From positions 62,001 through 126,000 of the forward strand of contig CALSQF010000010.1 of the NCBI GenBank assembly GCA_943788425.1: a stretch of 64,000 bases of DNA. The letters run 5' to 3'. Both the position numbers and the translations under genes were made by a program. This DNA comes from an uncultured Planktomarina sp. Lineage in GTDB: Bacteria; Pseudomonadota; Alphaproteobacteria; Rhodobacterales; Rhodobacteraceae. Positions 39,176-47,851 of this stretch are shown here, piece by piece (positions within the stretch are counted from its first letter, which is position 1; the number at the start of each line of letters is the position of its first letter). The notes below the pieces were generated by a model that made no database searches, had not been told where the DNA came from, and saw only the letters and a list, made by a program, of their open reading frames with translations.

Positions 39176-40339
39176 TTAGGCCGCGCGAGACTTTTTCATT
39201 TCAGCTGCGAAGTTTTCAAACAGATAGAAGCTGTCCTGGGGCCCCGGGCTGGCTTCAGGGTGATATTGTACCGAGAATACCGGACGATCCGCCATGCGAA
39301 TGCCGCAATTGGAGCCATCAAATAGCGATATATGAGTTTCCACGACACCCTCGGGCAGAGACTGGCTGTCCACGGTAAACCCGTGGTTCATCGAGGTGAT
39401 CTCGACCTTATTGCTTTGCACATCCTTCACAGGATGGTTCGCGCCATGATGTCCGTGGTTCATCTTGATGGTTTTTGCACCCAATGCCAAAGCCAGCATT
39501 TGATGACCTAAGCAAATGCCAAACATGGGGATTGTGCTTTGTGCCAACACCGCCTGGATCATCGGCACAGCATAGCTTCCTGTGGCGGCGGGATCGCCTG
39601 GGCCATTGGATAGGAAAAGCCCATCGGGCCGGTGAGCCAAAACATCCTCTGCGGTGGCCGATGCGGGCAGCACAGTGACATCGCAGCCCACGGAGGCCAA
39701 GCAGCGCAAGATATTGCGCTTTGCGCCATAATCAATGGCGACAACCTTATATTTGGGCGCCTCTTCGGCAACATAGCCTTCCGGCCAAGCCCAGCGTTTC
39801 TCATTCCATTTGTAGGATTGTGTGCAGCTGACATCCTTGGCCAGGTCCAAACCTTCGAGACCGGCGAATCCTTTGGCTTGCGCCAGAAGGTCCTCCAGAT
39901 CGAACACGCCGTCTGGACTGTGGCACAGAGCCACGTGCGGAGCACCCTGTTGGCGGATGGCGCGAGTGAGGCGGCGGGTATCAATGCCACCTATCGCGAT
40001 GCGCCCGCGCGCGGCAAGCCAAGGGGCGAGCTCTTCTCGTGCGCGCCAGCTTGAGGGCTCGGTTGGATCCCATTTCACTACCATGCCAGCGGCAAAAGGA
40101 TCTGCGGTCTCATCATCTTCTGATGTGATCCCAGTGTTGCCAATATGCGGGAAGGTGAAGGTGACGACTTGGCCGGCATAGGAGGAGTCTGTCATTATCT
40201 CCTGATAGCCTGTCATAGCGGTGTTGAAACAGAGCTCGGCAACGGTGGTACCTGTGGCTCCAAAGCCGTGGCCGTAAAAAATGGATCCGTCCGCAAGCAC
40301 AAGGCAAGCAGTCGGTTTTTGGTTCGATGACATTGTCAT
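39176..40339 (-). CDS. carA: Carbamoyl-phosphate synthase, small (glutaminase) subunit
   Basis: Supplies ammonia from glutamine for carbamoyl phosphate, used for arginine and pyrimidine synthesis. 387 residues: an N-terminal CPSase domain (CLVLADGSIFYGHGFGATG, SSYAGQVVTFTFPHIGNTG) and a class I amidotransferase domain with the nucleophile C276 in FGICLGHQMLALA and the His-Glu pair in VQYHPEASPGP. Two ATGs lie close together (40339, 40333). carB is not in the window. Divergent from yqeY. Confidence 0.96.
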   Translation of the reverse strand: MTMSSNQKPTACLVLADGSIFYGHGFGATGTTVAELCFNTAMTGYQEIMTDSSYAGQVVTFTFPHIGNTGITSEDDETADPFAAGMVVKWDPTEPSSWRAREELAPWLAARGRIAIGGIDTRRLTRAIRQQGAPHVALCHSPDGVFDLEDLLAQAKGFAGLEGLDLAKDVSCTQSYKWNEKRWAWPEGYVAEEAPKYKVVAIDYGAKRNILRCLASVGCDVTVLPASATAEDVLAHRPDGLFLSNGPGDPAATGSYAVPMIQAVLAQSTIPMFGICLGHQMLALALGAKTIKMNHGHHGANHPVKDVQSNKVEITSMNHGFTVDSQSLPEGVVETHISLFDGSNCGIRMADRPVFSVQYHPEASPGPQDSFYLFENFAAEMKKSRAA

Positions 40340-40478
40340 GAAAGCACCCCTGGCAGATTGCGCTGGTGTTAGTCGTTGATGCGTCGGGGGTCAAGGGTCA
40401 GGCGGCGCCATCGGCGTTGTAAATCAATTGTTCAGCGGTTATAGATTGTGATCTTAACAGGTCGAGGATTATTGGATC

Positions 40479-40937
40479 ATGAGTTTGCGGGATCGTTTGA
40501 GCGTATCGCTGAAAGAAGCGATGAAGGCCAAGGATGCAACGCGATTGATGACACTGCGTCTCATCAATGCGGCGATTAAAGATCGCGACATTGATGCGCG
40601 GTCAGAGGGAACCGATATGGGGGTCTCTGATGACGATTTATTAGCTATTTTGAGCAAATTGGTAAAACAACGCCAAGAAAGCGCGCGGGCCTATGAAGAA
40701 GGTGGGCGGCTTGAATTGGCGGAAAAAGAACGGGCTGAAATCGTCATTGTTGAAGAATTCTTGCCGCGGCAATTGAGCGAGCAAGAGGTCGAAAAGGCGA
40801 TTGCCGAGGCCATAACTGCATCCGGGGCGAATTCGATTCGCGATATGGGCAAGGTCATGGGTGTTTTGAAGTCCAAATACACAGGCCAGCTTGATTTTGG
40901 AAAAGTTGGCGGCATTGTGAAAGCGCAACTGAGCTGA
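40479..40937 (+). CDS. GatB/YqeY domain protein
   Basis: A 152-residue free-standing YqeY domain (MSLRDRLSVSLKEAMKAKDA, then LPRQLSEQEVEKAIAEAI). The domain resembles the tRNA-binding tail of the GatB subunit of the tRNA amidotransferase, but the free protein's role is not established. The length is normal. It stands alone, convergent with the DUF2244 gene. Confidence 0.92.
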   Translation: MSLRDRLSVSLKEAMKAKDATRLMTLRLINAAIKDRDIDARSEGTDMGVSDDDLLAILSKLVKQRQESARAYEEGGRLELAEKERAEIVIVEEFLPRQLSEQEVEKAIAEAITASGANSIRDMGKVMGVLKSKYTGQLDFGKVGGIVKAQLS

Positions 40938-40976
40938 TCGACCCGCATCTTTCGCAGGGCTGATTGAGCCCCTTGG

Positions 40977-41504
40977 TCACACTTGCCTTGCAGCGTTGAG
41001 AAAGGCTGATTGCAAATCGGCGGCCAAAAGTGGCCGCTCTTCTTGCGACAAAAATGCGCCAATTTCCACCACACGCCCACCACCGCGTAGGGTGAGATAG
41101 TCTGGAACGGGCCCATCATCCTTGCTCATGTGCACTTCCACCCAATAGGGGTTAGCGCGCCATTCTTGCGACTGACCATTGGGGTTGATGCGGCGCAAAA
41201 TGGCCAGATCACTCCAAAGTTCAAACTCTTCACGTACTTGACCGCGTCGCCAACTGGCTTTGAGGGCCAGCCAAATCGCGCAAAGGGCGCTTCCAAGGGC
41301 CGCGGCGATGATCCAAAGTACCGTATGGCCTAAAAACGCCAAGAGCGGCACAGCCATGAGGGCCGCAGTGGCGCCAATGAACCCAGCAAACCCTTCCCGG
41401 CTGAGCGCATTATGTGCGCTGAGCGACAGCCGAAGACCGGGCTGGTGACTGGATGCCGCGCCAAGCTGCGCGCGTTCTGGAGGGCTGGACCATTCATAGG
41501 GCAT
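40977..41504 (-). CDS. DUF2244 family membrane protein
   Basis: A 175-residue protein with two adjacent membrane helices (about residues 40-82: FAGFIGATAALMAVPLLAFL and HTVLWIIAAALGSALCAIWL) followed by a cytoplasmic beta-rich domain containing QEWRANPYWVEVHM and ERPLLAADLQSAFLNA, the DUF2244 pattern. Members are found beside cytochrome oxidase genes in alphaproteobacteria; here ctaD is next on the same strand, about 340 bases upstream. The function is unknown. Confidence 0.82.
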   Translation of the reverse strand: MPYEWSSPPERAQLGAASSHQPGLRLSLSAHNALSREGFAGFIGATAALMAVPLLAFLGHTVLWIIAAALGSALCAIWLALKASWRRGQVREEFELWSDLAILRRINPNGQSQEWRANPYWVEVHMSKDDGPVPDYLTLRGGGRVVEIGAFLSQEERPLLAADLQSAFLNAARQV

Positions 41505-41555
41505 GGTGGGGAGGTAAACTGAAAACCTTTAAGGTTCACTGCGCCATAATGTCAT

Positions 41556-41765
41556 AAGACCTCTGCATAACCCAACCGCTAGGTCAAAACACTTTGCCCG
41601 GTGGCAACACCGGGCTGCTCCCCAGCAGGCGCATTCACCACCTCAACATGCTGGTGCGTATGGTTATTGCTCAAATTTTGCAGTGATTTCACCACTGGAC
41701 ATATGCGCTCGCCCAGGCCGGCGCTGCCCTCATTTCATGTTGAAATGGCGTTATGCAGAGGTCTT
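41556..41765 (-). mobile_element. 210-bp internally deleted IS5-family element with 4-bp target duplication
   Basis: The element has 16-bp perfect inverted ends (AAGACCTCTGCATAAC and its complement) and is flanked by TCAT on both sides (41552-41555, 41766-41769). On the minus strand it ends with the C-terminal residues HVEVVNAPAGEQPGVATGQS then VLT and a stop at 41579, a tail I recognise from IS5-family transposases of alphaproteobacteria. The rest of the transposase gene is deleted, leaving a MITE-like relic between DUF2244 and ctaD. Confidence 0.8.
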
Positions 41766-41796
41766 TCATAAGACCCCAGCGGCTGAGTCTTGACAT

Positions 41797-41825
41797 GAAA
41801 AAAGCCCCGGAGATCCGAGGCCTTT
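41797..41825 (-). terminator. Rho-independent terminator of ctaD
   Basis: On the minus strand a stem AGGCCTCGG / CCGGGGCTT with a 4-base ATCT loop is followed by six T, starting 24 bases after the ctaD stop. Two positions in the stem are mismatched or wobble pairs. Confidence 0.65.
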
Positions 41826-41848
41826 CTATTATTTTCAGCACATGACGA

Positions 41849-43522
41849 TTAATGCGCGGAGCTTTTATCCCAATCTTCCTGTTTTGGAAGAATTTCGAAT
41901 GTGTGCTCGGGTGGTGGTGATGGGATAGTCCATTCCAACGTATCGGCCCATTCGTTCCATGGGTTGTTCGCGGTGACCCGGCGCCCTGCAAAGACTGCAT
42001 AGGCGATAATGCCGATGAACAACAAGAAGGAGGCGAAGGAGAGGAAGGCGCCCCAGCTTGACCAATAGTTCCAATAGGCAAAAGCCTCAGGATAATCGAT
42101 ATAGCGGCGTGGCATACCTTGGCGCCCGAGGAAGTGCTGCGGGAAGAAGGTGATGTTTGTGCCGATGAAGAACATCCAGAAGTGAATTTTGCCAAGGGTT
42201 TCATTGTACCAACGGCCAGCCATTTTTGGCAGATAGAAATAGACCCCTGCGAAAATACCAAAGGCGGCCGCAATTGCCATCACATAATGGAAGTGTGCAA
42301 CCACATAGTAGGTGTCGTGATAGGCCCGGTCGACCGCAGCCTGCGACAGAACGATGCCGGTCACGCCGCCGACGGTAAACATGAAGACAAACCCTGTTGC
42401 AAAGAGCATTGGTGTTTTAAATTCGATTGAGCCGCCCCACATAGTCGCGATCCAAGAGAATATTTTCACCCCAGTAGGCACCGCGATGACCATTGTGGCC
42501 AACATGAAGTAGGATTGCTGCGTCAGTGACATGCCCACGGTGTACATGTGGTGTGCCCAAACAACGAAGCCCAGAGCGCCAATTGCGATAAGCGCCCAGA
42601 CCATCGGCAGATAACCGAATACAGGTTTTTTTGAGAATGTTGCAATGACATGTGATATGATGCCAAAGGCAGGTAGGATGACGATATAAACCTCTGGATG
42701 CCCAAAGAACCACAGAATGTGTTGGTAAAGAATGGGATCCCCACCGCCGGCCGGATCAAAGAAGGCCGTACCGAAGTTACGGTCCGTCAGCAACATGGTG
42801 ATCGCGCCGGCCAGAACAGGCAGGGCCAAAAGGATCAGCCAAGCGGTCACAAAGATTGACCAAGAAAACAGTGGAACTTTGAACAGGGTCATGCCGGGCG
42901 TGCGCATGTTCAGGAAGGTTGTGATCATATTAATCGCGCCCAGAATGGAAGAGGCCCCGGAGAGGTGGACCGCAAAAATGGCAAAGTCCATAGACATGCC
43001 ACCTTCATTGACCGAGAGCGGCGGATATAGCACCCAGCCCACGCCCGAGCCGGCTTGTCCATTCCCGCCGGGGGTGATCACAGAGAGCACCGCCATCGTG
43101 GTCCCAGCAACATACATCCAGTAGGATAGGTTGTTCATGCGTGGGAAAGCCATATCAGGCGCGCCGATTTGCAAGGGCATGAAATAGTTGCCAAATCCAC
43201 CAAATAGCGCTGGGATCACCACGAAGAACATCATCAAGATTCCGTGACCGGTGATCAAGACATTCCACAGGTGACCGTTGGGTGTACAATCACCCACGGC
43301 AGCGGCGGTGAGCCGTGCGCCCTCCATGCACATATACTGTACGCCTGGCTCCATAAGTTCCATCCGCATGTAGACGGTGAAGGCGACGGAAATGAAACCG
43401 GCCAAGCCGCCGGTCAAAAGGTAAAGGATACCAATATCTTTGTGATTGGTGGACATGAACCAACGTGTGAAGAAACCGCGGTTATCTTCGTGGTCGTGTC
43501 CGTGTACGGCTGCATCGGCCAT
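41849..43522 (-). CDS. ctaD: Cytochrome c oxidase subunit I
   Basis: Catalytic heme-copper subunit of the aa3 terminal oxidase in the inner membrane. 557 residues from the ATG at 43522 ([18 protein letters not shown]). The twelve-helix core has the low-spin heme ligand region, [17 protein letters not shown] with the His-Tyr cross-link of CuB, the HHMYTVG CuB histidines, and the proximal heme a3 histidine in [15 protein letters not shown]. Subunits II and III are not nearby. Followed by a terminator and the IS relic. Confidence 0.97.
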   Translation of the reverse strand: MADAAVHGHDHEDNRGFFTRWFMSTNHKDIGILYLLTGGLAGFISVAFTVYMRMELMEPGVQYMCMEGARLTAAAVGDCTPNGHLWNVLITGHGILMMFFVVIPALFGGFGNYFMPLQIGAPDMAFPRMNNLSYWMYVAGTTMAVLSVITPGGNGQAGSGVGWVLYPPLSVNEGGMSMDFAIFAVHLSGASSILGAINMITTFLNMRTPGMTLFKVPLFSWSIFVTAWLILLALPVLAGAITMLLTDRNFGTAFFDPAGGGDPILYQHILWFFGHPEVYIVILPAFGIISHVIATFSKKPVFGYLPMVWALIAIGALGFVVWAHHMYTVGMSLTQQSYFMLATMVIAVPTGVKIFSWIATMWGGSIEFKTPMLFATGFVFMFTVGGVTGIVLSQAAVDRAYHDTYYVVAHFHYVMAIAAAFGIFAGVYFYLPKMAGRWYNETLGKIHFWMFFIGTNITFFPQHFLGRQGMPRRYIDYPEAFAYWNYWSSWGAFLSFASFLLFIGIIAYAVFAGRRVTANNPWNEWADTLEWTIPSPPPEHTFEILPKQEDWDKSSAH

Positions 43523-43722
43523 CAGGCTCTCCCGTTTATTGCTACCAAAACAGAACAGCCGACTCGCAGCTGTCCCGTCTCTTTCTGTTATAGTCTCTAC
43601 ATTCCACAGGCTCGCAGCGCAACGCGGTGATGGAGGTTTTCTATGGGTTAAAATGGCGCAGGGGGTAGGCCCATGCCGCCCGATAGGTTTCGCCAAATCT
43701 CAAGAGCCAATTTCGATGCGCG

Positions 43723-44388
43723 CTACGTGGCGGCTTGTTCTGAAAATACTGCGTTAAAGTTGCGGCGCAGGGCGAGATCAACATCGGCAAGGGTGACCGG
43801 CAGGCCAAGATCTACAAGGGACGTCACCCCGTGCTCCGCGATGCCACAGGGGACAATGCCGGAAAAATGCTCCAGATCGGGTTCAACATTGATGGAAATT
43901 CCATGGAAGCTAATCCATTTGCGCAGGCGGATACCGATGGCCGCGATTTTATCCTCTGCCAGAGCGCCGCTGGGGTGCAGAGGCTTGTCGGGCCGTGTGA
44001 CCCATACGCCGACCCGGCCGGGGCGAATCTCGCCTGTGACGTTGAACTCATCCAAGGTTCGGATGACCCAATCTTCCAATTGCTGTACAAACTTGCGCAC
44101 GTCCCGCCCGCGCTTTCCAACATCGAGCATCACATAGATCACCCTCTGGCCGGGCCCATGATAGGTGTATTGCCCGCCCCGTTGCGCTTGAAACACGTCA
44201 AAGCGATCCGGATCTGTGAGATCCTTGGCATCGGCGCTGGTGCCAGCCGTGTAAAGAGGAGGGTGCTCCAAAAGCCAAATCGCCTCAGAGGCGCGGCTGG
44301 CCAAAATATCCGCAACCCGCGCTTCCATCCAGCGCACGGACTCTTTATATCCCACTGGATTTTCCGAGGTGATCCATTTGACCATCAC
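43723..44388 (-). CDS. lipB: Octanoyltransferase (lipoyl(octanoyl) transferase)
   Basis: Moves octanoyl from acyl carrier protein to lipoyl domains, the first step of lipoate synthesis. 221 residues with [19 protein letters not shown], the lysine region [18 protein letters not shown] and the acyl-cysteine motif [15 protein letters not shown]. Its start overlaps the stop of the LytTR remnant as ATGA, so the pair was once co-translated. Confidence 0.95.
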   Translation of the reverse strand: MMVKWITSENPVGYKESVRWMEARVADILASRASEAIWLLEHPPLYTAGTSADAKDLTDPDRFDVFQAQRGGQYTYHGPGQRVIYVMLDVGKRGRDVRKFVQQLEDWVIRTLDEFNVTGEIRPGRVGVWVTRPDKPLHPSGALAEDKIAAIGIRLRKWISFHGISINVEPDLEHFSGIVPCGIAEHGVTSLVDLGLPVTLADVDLALRRNFNAVFSEQAAT

Positions 44389-44639
44389 ACAATGCCTTTC
44401 GCACGCAAACGTGGCATGTGGCTCCGGCTGACCGGGACAGATGCGCCGTTTGCTAAGATTAGGCGGGCACCGTCCCCTCGGCGCTCGGTTTTGTCAATGG
44501 CATCAAAGCTGACCCAATGGGAATGGTGCACTTGCAGACCTGGGGAGTGCCGCGGTGGTGGGACGGCGTTAGTTTTGAGGTGGCGCAATTTTCCCTCTTG
44601 AGCCTCCGGCAGCCCTCGACTATGCAGCGTCCAAACCAC
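44385..44639 (-). pseudogene. 5'-truncated LytTR DNA-binding domain gene
   Basis: The last ~50 residues ([20 protein letters not shown], then [20 protein letters not shown]) match the end of a LytTR DNA-binding domain. Only 84 codons remain and the frame begins at the very edge of tRNA-Leu, so the membrane/sensor part and the first half of LytTR are gone. The stop still overlaps lipB as ATGA. It is probably inactive; a very short functional DNA-binding protein cannot be fully excluded. Confidence 0.65.
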
Positions 44640-44726
44640 GCGGTCGTGGCGGAATTGGTAGACGCGCAGCGTTGAGGTCGCTGTGAGGTAACACTCGTGG
44701 GGGTTCGAGTCCCCCCGACCGCACCA
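44640..44726 (+). tRNA. tRNA-Leu (anticodon GAG)
   Basis: An 87-base tRNA with encoded CCA. Acceptor stem GCGGTCG / CGACCGC, D arm with GGTAGAC, anticodon stem CAGCG / CGCTG enclosing TTGAGGT (anticodon GAG), long variable arm TGAGGTAACACTCGT typical of leucine tRNAs, and a TpsiC arm GGGGGTTCGAGTCCCCC. It is the integration site of the island that follows; its 3' part is repeated at 51890-51950. Confidence 0.97.
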
Positions 44727-44727
44727 A
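44667..44727 (+). repeat. attL: island boundary repeat in tRNA-Leu
   Basis: The 61 bases from the anticodon stem to the base after CCA match 51890-51950 with two mismatches. Integrase attachment sites commonly lie in the 3' half of tRNA genes, and an integrase gene begins 56 bases downstream. Confidence 0.9.
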
Positions 44728-44782
44728 TATTTCAGAAATATTTATTGAAATTCCTTGGGTTATTCTATCGAGGAGGTTCATC

Positions 44783-45922
44783 GTGTCACACATCCCGTAT
44801 ACAATTTTCCGTTCCGGCACCTATTACTACAATCGACGTGTGCCAATACATGCAGTTAATTCCTATGGTCATTTCATCAGGCAGGTACTGTCGAAAGATC
44901 CACTGAAAGCCGAAGCACTCTCTAAACGTCTTAGTAATGTACTGGAGGGTGCCTGGAGTGCTACGACAAATGCCCCACCAGTAAATGTCTTTACCATTAT
45001 TAAAGGCTTCCATCCAAGACGTGTAGCTCTGTCAGAGATAGCTGTTGAGTATCTGGCGTTGAAACAGATAGATCAAACACCACCCCGTGTTGCTCTAAGC
45101 ACCTTCTTATCTCTAGCTGGTGATCGAGATGTCAGCGAATACACACGGCAAGATGTCAAGCTGTTTGTTCACCACTTGGAAATGAAGGGTAACAAGACAG
45201 CTACTATCAGACGCAGGATCAATAGCCTCTCGGCTATTATGAATTATGCCTATTCTGAATTGGATTTGGATAAACGTAATCCATTCACCAGATTTTTCAT
45301 TCGCAATGAAGGTGATGACGTATTCAAGCGTGGCATCTTCACCAATGATCAACTCAAATGGGGCTATGACAAAGCTTTGGCTTCTGGCAGCAGTGTCAAA
45401 CTCCTGATGCCCTTACTGGGTGAGACGGGCTGTAGACTGGCAGAGATTGTGGGGCTAAGATTGGAGGATATAAACCTGGATAATGACCTCATATATATCA
45501 GGCCTAACTCAGCCAGAAGGCTCAAGAACAAGACCAGTGAAAGAGTGCTGCCGTTGGTTGGCTATGCAAAGCTGGCAATGGAACAGGCCCAAATAAAGGC
45601 GGACGATCAGTGGTTGTTCCCCCAATATATAAAGCCAGGGCACTGCTACGCCACACACGCTTCTAATGCGGTCAACAAGTGGCTGAAGCGTGACTTTGGT
45701 GGACTGACAGCACACAGCTTAAGGCATACGTTCAGAGACCGTTTGAGGGCTGTAGAGTGTCCTATGGATATGATTGATCAGATAGGTGGGTGGAGATCTG
45801 TCGGTGGTGTGGGAACTAACTATGGGCATGGTTATTCGAGATTGCAGGTTGAGCGATGGTTGCGGTTAGTTTTAATTCCGCTAGCCTCTGGTGATGGTAC
45901 CTACACCCTAGACCCTTTCTAG
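44783..45922 (+). CDS. Tyrosine recombinase (integrase)
   Basis: A 379-residue phage-type integrase that would catalyse integration and excision at tRNA-Leu. The N-terminal part (IPYTIFRSGTYYYNRRVP, then a SAM-like core-binding domain near VSEYTRQDVKLFVHHL) precedes the catalytic domain with the arginine in GETGCRLAEIVGL, HSLRHTFRDRL, the GGWRSVG motif and the nucleophile tyrosine in the GTNYGHGYS region. All key residues are present, so it may be active. Located 56 bases from the tRNA, as usual for site-specific islands. Confidence 0.93.
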   Translation: MSHIPYTIFRSGTYYYNRRVPIHAVNSYGHFIRQVLSKDPLKAEALSKRLSNVLEGAWSATTNAPPVNVFTIIKGFHPRRVALSEIAVEYLALKQIDQTPPRVALSTFLSLAGDRDVSEYTRQDVKLFVHHLEMKGNKTATIRRRINSLSAIMNYAYSELDLDKRNPFTRFFIRNEGDDVFKRGIFTNDQLKWGYDKALASGSSVKLLMPLLGETGCRLAEIVGLRLEDINLDNDLIYIRPNSARRLKNKTSERVLPLVGYAKLAMEQAQIKADDQWLFPQYIKPGHCYATHASNAVNKWLKRDFGGLTAHSLRHTFRDRLRAVECPMDMIDQIGGWRSVGGVGTNYGHGYSRLQVERWLRLVLIPLASGDGTYTLDPF

Positions 45923-46063
45923 AAGATTTTTATTATACGTTGATAGCCAAAAAGTATCATAAGGTTGCTGGCTGCCGGAAGTTTTGGTCTAGAGTTTATG
46001 TTTTCACTCTAGATCGTTTTAACTAGGCGGGCTAAGAAATGGGACGTGATGATGGAGAAGTAA

Positions 46064-47842
46064 GTGCAGAGAAAAAACATCTTTGTTCGGTCGAGTGCTA
46101 GGGCAAAAATTGCCTTTTCGGCCTCCCCACTCGGATTTTTGCTCGCAGCCTGCGGTGGAGGAGGTGGCGATGGGGCTGGTACAAATTCTATTTCGACAAC
46201 AACTTCAAATAATTTTGTTGATAATTTGAACGGATTAAATGCGTTTGTGGCAGAATCAGCAAGTGATTTTACCGGCAGATATAGTGCTTCTGATCAGCTT
46301 TCTTCGCCGGCTTTGGATCAATCAAAATCAGAAAATTATTTATCAGGTTATGACAACAAAACTGCACTTACGGCGCTATCTGGTCAAAATGAAATCGATA
46401 GTCTGCTCTTCACCAACAATGAAGATTCCTCTAAAACTGAATATTGGCAAGGAGCAGATGCTGAAAATAAAATTTCCTTTAGCTTTTTCAATACTACTAT
46501 ATTGTTATTAGACGAGAATGCTTACGTTGGTGGAGGCGGTAGTGGGGTTTATAATAATGGTTTTCATGAATTTAGCGATGTCCAGAAAGATGCAGTCAGA
46601 ACAGCACTTCTTGAGTTTGAAAAAGTAATCAACGTAGAGTTCGTTGAAGTCGCTGAAGAAAACGATCAAGTTGGTACGATTAGGTTTGGCATTAGCCAAG
46701 ATGAGATGGCAGACAACACTGTGGCATTCGCCTGGGTGGTTGATGATTATTGGTCAACGGGCGGTGATGTTTGGCTTGATACCAATCATAATGGCGTAGA
46801 CCTTGGAAAAGGTACGTATGAGTTTTTGACCTTAATCCATGAAATTGGTCATGCAATGGGATTGGCGCATCCACACGAAGGTGGTGCGCAAACGTTGCAG
46901 TCTGAATTGGATTTCATAAACTACACTGTGATGAGTTATGAGAGCCCGGACTGGGCATATTTTGGCTCTGGATCTAACAGGGATATCACGATTTCTGACA
47001 GTTTAATGGTCTATGATATTCAAGCTCTCCAGTACATGTATGGAGCAAATAATGACTATAATTCAGGAAACACCAAATATGAATTTGATCCAACAAAACC
47101 AAATTCGTTGACAATTTGGGATGGTGGAGGAGAAGATTTACTAGATTTTTCGAATTTTAATTATCGGTGTGATATTGATCTCAATGACGGAGCATATTCC
47201 ACGATCAGATACGCTGGCTGGAATCCAGATGATAATTTTGGAATTGCATTTAACACCTTCATCGAAAATGTTTCAGGCTCTCAATCTAATGATACTATTA
47301 TTGGAAACGAACTTGATAATGAAATTTCCGGTAATGATGGAAATGACACACTCTTCGGTGGTGCCGGTAACGATGTCTTTAATTGGGCAACGGATAGTCG
47401 AGATGGCGTTGATACAATGCATGGCGGGACTGGAAATGATACCTACGTGCTTTCAAGCGCCAGTGACATCGTAGTAGAATTAGCAGGAGAGGGGGCCGAT
47501 ACAGTATATACGCCGACTAGCTATTCTGCTCCTTCAAATGTAGAAAATGTATTCGGTTTTGGAAATCGAGGGAGCCTCACGATAAAAGGAAACAATCTCG
47601 ACAATGTCCTTCGTGGCTCCGAACTAAATGACATCATTGAGGGTGGCGGCGGTTCAGATGATTTTTTACTCTACGTTGGAATGGGAAATGATAAAGTAAC
47701 AGACTTTAATTCTGATGAAGGAGACGAGGTATTACTCGCCTATGGCCTTTCAGGTTACCAATTTGCGAATACGTCTACAGGAGCCATGTACAGCTTAGAA
47801 GACGGTTCTTCTTTGGAGTTAGTTTATGAGTTTATTGCCTAG
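46064..47842 (+). CDS. Secreted M10/serralysin-type RTX metalloprotease with lipobox
   Basis: A 592-residue protein with a zinc protease domain (HEIGHAMGLAHP at 259-270, H259, H263, H269; Met-turn YTVMSYESPD) followed by RTX calcium-binding repeats (GNDGNDTLFGGAGNDVF) and a C-terminal M10_C-type beta-roll, which normally carries a type I secretion signal. Unusually, the N-terminus has FLLAACGGGGGDG, a lipobox-like LAAC at about residues 27-30 followed by a glycine stretch. It may be a surface-attached protease. The start is GTG at 46064, preceded by GGAG. No type I secretion genes are nearby. Island cargo. Confidence 0.87.
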   Translation: MQRKNIFVRSSARAKIAFSASPLGFLLAACGGGGGDGAGTNSISTTTSNNFVDNLNGLNAFVAESASDFTGRYSASDQLSSPALDQSKSENYLSGYDNKTALTALSGQNEIDSLLFTNNEDSSKTEYWQGADAENKISFSFFNTTILLLDENAYVGGGGSGVYNNGFHEFSDVQKDAVRTALLEFEKVINVEFVEVAEENDQVGTIRFGISQDEMADNTVAFAWVVDDYWSTGGDVWLDTNHNGVDLGKGTYEFLTLIHEIGHAMGLAHPHEGGAQTLQSELDFINYTVMSYESPDWAYFGSGSNRDITISDSLMVYDIQALQYMYGANNDYNSGNTKYEFDPTKPNSLTIWDGGGEDLLDFSNFNYRCDIDLNDGAYSTIRYAGWNPDDNFGIAFNTFIENVSGSQSNDTIIGNELDNEISGNDGNDTLFGGAGNDVFNWATDSRDGVDTMHGGTGNDTYVLSSASDIVVELAGEGADTVYTPTSYSAPSNVENVFGFGNRGSLTIKGNNLDNVLRGSELNDIIEGGGGSDDFLLYVGMGNDKVTDFNSDEGDEVLLAYGLSGYQFANTSTGAMYSLEDGSSLELVYEFIA

Positions 47843-47851
47843 GTCAGATTT

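Noticed and set aside
41689..42273. Long minus-strand frame (194 codons) across the 3' end of ctaD
   Set aside because: It is an alternative frame of ctaD running into the mini-element; the ctaD protein motifs are complete in another frame.
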